Positions 32,300-36,735 of a stretch of 36,735 nt of DNA are shown here, piece by piece; the first letter of the stretch is position 1, and each line of letters starts with the position of its first letter. The notes below the pieces were generated by a model. It was not told where the DNA came from and did not search any database. It saw only the letters and a list, made by a program, of their open reading frames with translations. The DNA is from Pseudomonas sp. Irchel s3h14 (GTDB lineage Bacteria > Pseudomonadota > Gammaproteobacteria > Pseudomonadales > Pseudomonadaceae), in assembly GCF_900187425.1 (NCBI RefSeq), contig NZ_FYDJ01000034.1, positions 1-36,735 on the forward strand, written 5' to 3'. The position numbers were made by a program, and so were the translations under genes.

Positions 32300-33796
32300 A
32301 TGCCTTTGCCCCCTCGTTTTCTTGACCACTACCGCAAGGCCGACCGAATCATGCTGGGCCTGATCTGGCTGATGTTTCTCTTCGCTTTGGGGCTGGCTTA
32401 CTGGCACGACACCTTTATTCAGGCGTTTGTGGTGGGTGGCGGCACGAGTCTGCTGCTGACGGTGCTTTATCGCGCAATGGGCGGCACGCGATGGATGCGG
32501 TGCTGCCTGGGCATTGGCTTGATGGTCATGGCCGCGTTGCATATCAATCAGGCCGAGGGCGTCATTGAATCCCACTTCGGTATTTTCGCGTTGCTGGCGG
32601 TACTGACTTTTTATCGCGACTGGCTACCGATTCTGGTCGCCGCTGCCACGATCGCCGTTCATCACGTGGTTTTCCATACGCTGCAACACCAAGGTTTTCC
32701 GGTCTACGTCATGGCGCATCATGGTGGGTGGACGATGGTGTTCGTTCACGCCTTCTATGTGGTCATGGAGACGGTCGCCCTGCTCTATCTGGCCGTGCAC
32801 AGTCAGGCCGAAGCGGTGGAGAGCCAGGACATGCTGGACAAGATGCTCGCGGCCACGTCCCAGCTCGCCGTCGATGCTGGCAAGGGAGACAAGGCCACTG
32901 TGCATGTATCGCTCGCGGATCGTTTCGATCAATTCCTGATGCAGATTACCGCCCTGGTTGACGGGGTTGTTCGCGACTCTCACGGCCTGGGTGAGCTGGG
33001 CCAGGAGCTTGCCAAGGCGAGCAACACGCTGGAGAAAGGCGCCAAGCATCAGCTGACGGAAATTGCCCAGATGACGGGTTCGATGCAGCGGATGGGGGAC
33101 GCGATGGGACATATAGCCGTTCACGTCGAACATGCCGTTGAACATGCCGGCCAGGCCAGCGTGCAAATCACCCGAGGACAGGAAAGTGTGAATCGCGCCC
33201 AACTGGAAATCACTCAGTTGGCCTCGCGCCTGAAAGGCACCCACTCAACCGTGCAGGTGCTGGCGGGACAGGCGGAGCAAATCGATACTGTGCTGGAGGT
33301 CATCAGCAGTATTGCTGACCAAACCAACCTGCTGGCCCTCAACGCCGCCATCGAAGCCGCTCGCGCCGGTGAGCAGGGCCGAGGCTTCGCCGTTGTGGCC
33401 GATGAAGTGCGCAGCCTGGCGCAGCGCACCGCCCTCTCCACGAAGGAAATCAGGACGATCATCGAGGCCTTGCAGCAAGGCAGCCGCAAAGCCGTCGAGG
33501 CCATGCATGACAGCCTCGAAGGTGTGGAGCGCTGTGTCGAAGACAGTCAGCTGGCGGCCGCGATGTTGCAGTCGGTGGGCAGCGACATCTCGCATATCGA
33601 TGAACTCAATGGGCGCATTGTCACCACCACCCGCGAACAATCCACGGCAAGCCGCGAAGTGGTCGGGCGCTTGCAGTCTGTGCAGACCATCGCGCAAAGC
33701 ACCGCAGACGATGTCGAAACCCTTGCCCTGAGCAGCCAGCGCTTGCCACCCATCGCCGTTCGCCTGGATGCACTGGGCCGCACGTTTCATCAGTAA
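32300..33796 (+). CDS. Methyl-accepting chemotaxis protein with multi-pass membrane sensor
   Basis: The 498 residues begin with about six hydrophobic helices (about 17-165) instead of the usual two helices around a periplasmic domain. This region is rich in conserved-looking His (ALHINQAEGVIESHFGIFAL, AVHHVVFHTLQHQGF, AHHGGWTMVFVHAF), so it may sense through the membrane or bind a cofactor. A short linker (170-230) precedes the cytoplasmic signalling coil. The hairpin tip is VISSIADQTNLLALNAAIEA, then ARAGEQGRGFAVVADEVRSL. No C-terminal CheR-tethering pentapeptide is seen. GGAG lies ten bases before the ATG. It converges with a small lipoprotein gene. The ligand is unknown. Confidence 0.9.
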   Translation: MPLPPRFLDHYRKADRIMLGLIWLMFLFALGLAYWHDTFIQAFVVGGGTSLLLTVLYRAMGGTRWMRCCLGIGLMVMAALHINQAEGVIESHFGIFALLAVLTFYRDWLPILVAAATIAVHHVVFHTLQHQGFPVYVMAHHGGWTMVFVHAFYVVMETVALLYLAVHSQAEAVESQDMLDKMLAATSQLAVDAGKGDKATVHVSLADRFDQFLMQITALVDGVVRDSHGLGELGQELAKASNTLEKGAKHQLTEIAQMTGSMQRMGDAMGHIAVHVEHAVEHAGQASVQITRGQESVNRAQLEITQLASRLKGTHSTVQVLAGQAEQIDTVLEVISSIADQTNLLALNAAIEAARAGEQGRGFAVVADEVRSLAQRTALSTKEIRTIIEALQQGSRKAVEAMHDSLEGVERCVEDSQLAAAMLQSVGSDISHIDELNGRIVTTTREQSTASREVVGRLQSVQTIAQSTADDVETLALSSQRLPPIAVRLDALGRTFHQ

Positions 33797-33867
33797 GGCT
33801 CAATGCGCAGTAGCCGTTAGTGCCACGATAACTACAGCAATGGTTGTTTTCTGTGGCGCCGCCTCGG

Positions 33868-34224
33868 TCAAAACAACCCGGTAAATTTTCCACACAGTGC
33901 ATTTCCCGCATAACCATGAAAGATAGGTCCCAGGCTCATCAGAGGGCCGCAGGCATAAAAGGGTGATGTTAAAGACTGCCCCTGGTGAAGCTTGCAGACG
34001 GGCAATTTCAAGGGGATCGGTACGATCACTGCCCAAAGCGTTAAACCACACCACGCTCGCGTGGTCAGGTCGCTATCTGTTTGCTGGTAGGTCAAGGGAA
34101 TGCGTTCTCTTTCCGGTTCCGGTATGGAAACCACTACCCCGACACAGCCGGTGAGAGACAGGGACATGGCGGCTATGGCAGTGATTATCTTGGTGTGGAA
34201 CTGGAGAGACATCGTTGGTTTCAT
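33868..34224 (-). CDS. Small lipoprotein of unknown function
   Basis: From ATG 34224 the product has 118 residues with a lipoprotein signal (IITAIAAMSLSLTGC) and then a short Pro/Glu-rich part (SIPEPERERIPLTYQQ). The rest has several Cys and hydrophobic phrases (WCGLTLWAVIVPIPLKLPVC, FYACGPLMSLGP, GYAGNALCGKF). Four or more Cys outside the lipobox suggest disulfides in the periplasm. No family was named. A second possible start lies at 34212; the ribosome site is weak for both. Confidence 0.65.
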   Translation of the reverse strand: MKPTMSLQFHTKIITAIAAMSLSLTGCVGVVVSIPEPERERIPLTYQQTDSDLTTRAWCGLTLWAVIVPIPLKLPVCKLHQGQSLTSPFYACGPLMSLGPIFHGYAGNALCGKFTGLF

Positions 34225-34630
34225 CCGTAAATCCAATCGTTAGTCAATGGCAGTCGACAGACCTTGTCGAATCACGTTGAGACCGCTCGCAAGGCTGTCA
34301 GGGCACAAAGATGTTCACTGAGCCAGCTCGGGCAGAAAGCCTACGTGCCTGCGACTTAACCAAGCTGCGTGTACGGAAGACGGCTAGCGGGGGAACGTGT
34401 AACGATTTAAGTCACGGATGTTTACCTGCAGAGCAGATCCTTATACGATGAAGTCCGCACATACTGCTCTCCATCAGGCCCAAGTAAGCTATGGTTATTA
34501 TGTATGACAAAGCGGCTTAAAAAATTGCGCTCTATAGTCACGCAAAATTTCGCGCAGACAAACAAGCGAAAGCTGTATACAGATTCAATTATTCCTACAA
34601 TAACATGCAATATCATTGGGCGCCTGAACG
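34225..34630. other. AT-rich intergenic stretch before the glycosyltransferase gene
   Basis: No gene is supported. The last 200 bases become strongly AT-rich (for example TTAAAAAATTG near 34517 and TATACAGATTCAATTATTCC near 34575). This marks the start of the AT-rich glycosyltransferase-oxygenase block and probably holds its promoter. Confidence 0.45.
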
Positions 34631-35440
34631 ATGAATAAGACTAGTTTCCTGGCTGACAACTCCAAAACCTTCAGCATCGTTATAGTCAATTACAAAACAC
34701 CAGAAATCACCAAGATATGCTTAGACTTATTGCACCAGCATGTGGGGAGCCACAGCATCCCAATATGGGTAGTTGACAACTATTCCGCCGATGAAAGCAC
34801 TGAGTACTTACGAACGCTTGACTGGATAAATCTAATCGAGCGCTCTGTTTCTGAACCAGAAGCTGGGCATATCGCGCATGGCAAAGCACTTGACCTGGTT
34901 TTGGAGCGAGTTGAAACTGATTATTTATTTCTAATGCACACCGACACATTTGTTTTTGATAAAAATGTTTTCCCGATGATGCTGAATAAATGCTTAAAAA
35001 ACCAAAAAGTCGTAGCCGTCGGTTGCGTTGAGCAATTAAACCGCGGTACCACAAGAACGCTTTGGCGCTTTAGCTCACGACTATTCAAACACCATTTCAG
35101 ACGCCTGAAAATCTCCATGGGATTACGCTCCAGAGAACCAAAACCGTACAGAGAAGTCTACTTGAAGAGTTTCTGTACATTGTGGAACTGCAAACTTATC
35201 AAACAGCACAACATGCATTTTTCGATGGATGATCGCGTGCCAGGCTACACCCTCCAAGACCGCATGACCGAGCTTGGCTATGCCGTTGAAATGTTATCAC
35301 CGCGTAAAATTTTCAGTTATCTGGATCACATGCAGTCCGGCACTGTCGCAGCGGCTGGCGGCTATGGAAAGACTCATAGACGAACCAAAATGTACAACGA
35401 TATCCTTAAGCGCCTGAAGAAAGACGACAGCAAAAGTTAA
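34631..35440 (+). CDS. Family 2 glycosyltransferase
   Basis: The 269 residues form a GT-A fold: FSIVIVNYKTPEITKICLDL at the nucleotide-binding start, VVDNYSADESTEYL, then YLFLMHTDTFVFDKN with the metal-binding D-x-D-like motif (around D105). The product lacks membrane helices. Such enzymes add sugars to polysaccharide or protein acceptors. The gene is AT-rich against its surroundings. The 2OG-Fe(II) oxygenase gene follows after 78 bases in the same direction. The pair suggests a small surface-sugar or glycoprotein modification unit, probably acquired. The acceptor is unknown. Confidence 0.88.
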   Translation: MNKTSFLADNSKTFSIVIVNYKTPEITKICLDLLHQHVGSHSIPIWVVDNYSADESTEYLRTLDWINLIERSVSEPEAGHIAHGKALDLVLERVETDYLFLMHTDTFVFDKNVFPMMLNKCLKNQKVVAVGCVEQLNRGTTRTLWRFSSRLFKHHFRRLKISMGLRSREPKPYREVYLKSFCTLWNCKLIKQHNMHFSMDDRVPGYTLQDRMTELGYAVEMLSPRKIFSYLDHMQSGTVAAAGGYGKTHRRTKMYNDILKRLKKDDSKS

Positions 35441-35518
35441 GCTACGAAGATACGCAATGAGCAGTGCTGCTGGACGCTGCTTAAAGTCATCCACATAGAT
35501 CAAGTTATTGGAGCGGTA

Positions 35519-36322
35519 ATGGCACCCAACACTCAAGCACTACCTATGACCCTCTCCCCGGCGCTTGATTTCGACCAGAACGCCGCCAGCGCCTTGGGTT
35601 CCTCATTGGCCAGTCGCTATACTCAGGCTACGCCATTTCCGCACATCGTCATCGATAATTTCCTGGATGAAGAGCTGATTGCGAGTATCTGCTCGCACTT
35701 CCCAATCGAGCCAACCAACAACGAAATGATCTACGAGCGCGGTTATAAAGGTCAACTAAAACGTCAAATCAGTCCCAACGAATGCACCCCCTATTTGAAG
35801 ACTGTTTTCAACGCCTTTAACTCGGCCCCCATGTTGCAGTTTCTTGAAAAGCTCACAGGCATCGAAGGTTTGATACCCGACCCCTACTTTACGGGTGGCG
35901 GCCTGCATGAAACGAAAACTGGTGGTTTCCTGGGGGTGCACTCGGATTTCAGGCTCAACAAAAAGCTTAATGTTGAGCGCAGACTGAATATCATCATTTA
36001 TCTAAATGAAGACTGGCGAGAGGAATACGGTGGCAACCTTGAACTTTGGGATGTCAACATGAAGACCTGCCTTAAAAAAGTCCTGCCCATTTACAATCGA
36101 TGTGTCATTTTCAACACAGACAAAGACAGCAATCATGGGCATCCAGAGCCTTTAACAACGCCAGAGCACATCACGCGCAGGTCTATAGCGCTTTATTACT
36201 ACACCGCAGGAACCCTGGTGATCGATCCCGCACAAAGAAATAAAACCCACTACAAACCAAGGCCCAAAGATCGTTTAAGCCTGAAGTACTACCTGGGCAA
36301 ACTAATCAAGAAGAAAAACTAA
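35519..36322 (+). CDS. 2-oxoglutarate/Fe(II)-dependent oxygenase
   Basis: The 267 residues have the double-stranded beta-helix oxygenase core. Iron ligands are H141 and D143 (FLGVHSDFRLNKK) and a distal His (H206 or H208, in SNHGHPEPL). R220 or R221 (ITRRSIALYYYTAG) would bind 2-oxoglutarate. RRLNIIIYLNEDWREEYGGN and LELWDVNMKTC are typical of prolyl-hydroxylase-like (P4Hc) members. TTGGAGCGGTA precedes the ATG. Relatives act on sugars or on peptides and are often found beside glycosyltransferases, as here. The C-terminal Lys-rich tail (KYYLGKLIKKKN) is unusual but minor. Confidence 0.9.
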   Translation: MAPNTQALPMTLSPALDFDQNAASALGSSLASRYTQATPFPHIVIDNFLDEELIASICSHFPIEPTNNEMIYERGYKGQLKRQISPNECTPYLKTVFNAFNSAPMLQFLEKLTGIEGLIPDPYFTGGGLHETKTGGFLGVHSDFRLNKKLNVERRLNIIIYLNEDWREEYGGNLELWDVNMKTCLKKVLPIYNRCVIFNTDKDSNHGHPEPLTTPEHITRRSIALYYYTAGTLVIDPAQRNKTHYKPRPKDRLSLKYYLGKLIKKKN

Positions 36323-36368
36323 ACTACGAAACACCCGCTGAAAGATTTAGCCATCTTTAAGGAAGATC

Positions 36369-36615
36369 ATGGCCATTCGATTGACGGAAGCCAAAGACTG
36401 GATGTTTTTGAAGCAAGTCCGTCTCGCTGCGCTTTTGGACACGCCGACAGCGTTTGGTGTGAGTTACCAAACGGCCGCTCAATACAGTGACGAGCAGTGG
36501 AAAGAGCGAGCCTCGTCAGCGGCCGGAGCGGAATTCTGGTTGGCCATCAAGGACGATAAACCGGTGGGGATGATCGGTGCCGGGGTCAGTCAAGCGAATC
36601 GCTATAACGGTCGCG
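36369..36615 (+). pseudogene. GNAT-family acetyltransferase, interrupted
   Basis: Following TAAGGAAGATC, the frame begins MAIRLTEAKDWMFLKQVRLA, then LLDTPTAFGVSYQTA and FWLAIKDDKPVGMIGAGVSQ, the N-terminal half of a GNAT acetyltransferase. Just after NRYN the protein homology is lost and the sequence becomes that of a group II intron end. The acetyl-CoA-binding loop and the remainder are not in the window. The gene is interrupted unless the intron can splice, and it lies antisense to this gene, so it cannot. Confidence 0.7.
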
Positions 36616-36735
36616 GTAGGAATGGCAGTCACCTGCCACCCCCCGCACAGATCCGTACGTGCGGAATTACCGCATACGGCTCCTGCCTTGGGTTTTGACG
36701 CCGAAGCGGGTTATGGGATGCGGATGCATTGGTAG
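36616..36735 (-). mobile_element. 3' end of a group II intron (domains V-VI), antisense to the GNAT gene
   Basis: Read on the minus strand, 36682-36650 fold like intron domain V: GAGCCGTA and TACGGATC form the lower helix, TGCGG/CCGCA the upper stem with a 5-base loop, and a two-base CG bulge lies on the 3' side. A second hairpin (TGGCAG/CTGCCA, loop GTGA) fits domain VI. The end ...CCTAC at 36616 matches the usual AY intron end. The GTGCGGGGGG link between them is common to Pseudomonas introns with a reverse transcriptase. The third base pair of domain V is a G-A mismatch, which is unusual. The reverse transcriptase gene would lie beyond the window edge. Confidence 0.65.

Noticed and set aside
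1..36735. CRISPR arrays, rRNA and tRNA genes
   Set aside because: No regularly spaced direct repeats and no recognisable rRNA or tRNA sequence were seen on either strand.

Overview
The window looks like a chromosomal segment of a Pseudomonas, most likely of the P. fluorescens/P. putida lineage. The reasons are the high-GC codon use of most genes, the gene families present (LapA-type adhesin end, MocR regulator, HupE/DUF3604 set, HscC with a J-protein, ChrBA, CigR-like protein, chemotaxis receptors), and a short intergenic repeat with the core ATCGGCCAA of a kind familiar from these genomes. The species is inferred; no rRNA or tRNA gene is present to fix it.

Layout. 0-3.4 kb: end of a large surface adhesin with a terminator, an atypical receiver-only regulator, an IS5-family transposase relic, a UspE-like tandem universal stress protein, and a frameshifted arylsulfatase tail. 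3.4-7.5 kb: a MocR-type regulator followed by a TIM-barrel sugar isomerase-like enzyme and an MFS transporter, apparently a regulated uptake and catabolism unit of unknown substrate. 8-9.1 kb: two small membrane proteins. 9.3-15.6 kb: a co-directional set of membrane-anchored PpiC-type isomerase, HupE/UreJ-like permease, DUF3604 PHP-like metallohydrolase, FadL-type outer-membrane channel (frameshifted) and DUF3313 lipoprotein. It reads as an envelope system built around a periplasmic metalloenzyme.

15.7-21.3 kb is an accessory, partly decayed region. It holds an IS1182-family relic fused to the start of a MetA-type porin gene, a small unknown protein, a NucS-like PD-(D/E)xK nuclease, a 54-codon stub, a phospholipase D-like nuclease and an AT-richer acyltransferase. 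The nuclease pair is the best candidate here for a remnant or novel defence locus. 21.3-25.8 kb: HscC-type Hsp70 with its J-domain partner, a GNAT acetyltransferase and a Mut7-C ubiquitin/RNase protein. 25.8-28.3 kb: chrB-chrA chromate resistance operon with a strong terminator, placed beside the severed 3' end of a chemotaxis receptor gene.

28.4-34.2 kb: a 45-residue basic protein, a secreted polyglycine protein, an HxlR-type regulator divergent from a nitrilase-Gfa pair, a CigR-like protein, a chemotaxis receptor with a multi-pass membrane sensor, and a small lipoprotein. 34.6-36.3 kb: an AT-richer pair of a GT2 glycosyltransferase and a 2OG-Fe(II) oxygenase. The window ends in a GNAT gene interrupted by the 3' end of an antisense group II intron. 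No CRISPR array, rRNA or tRNA was seen.
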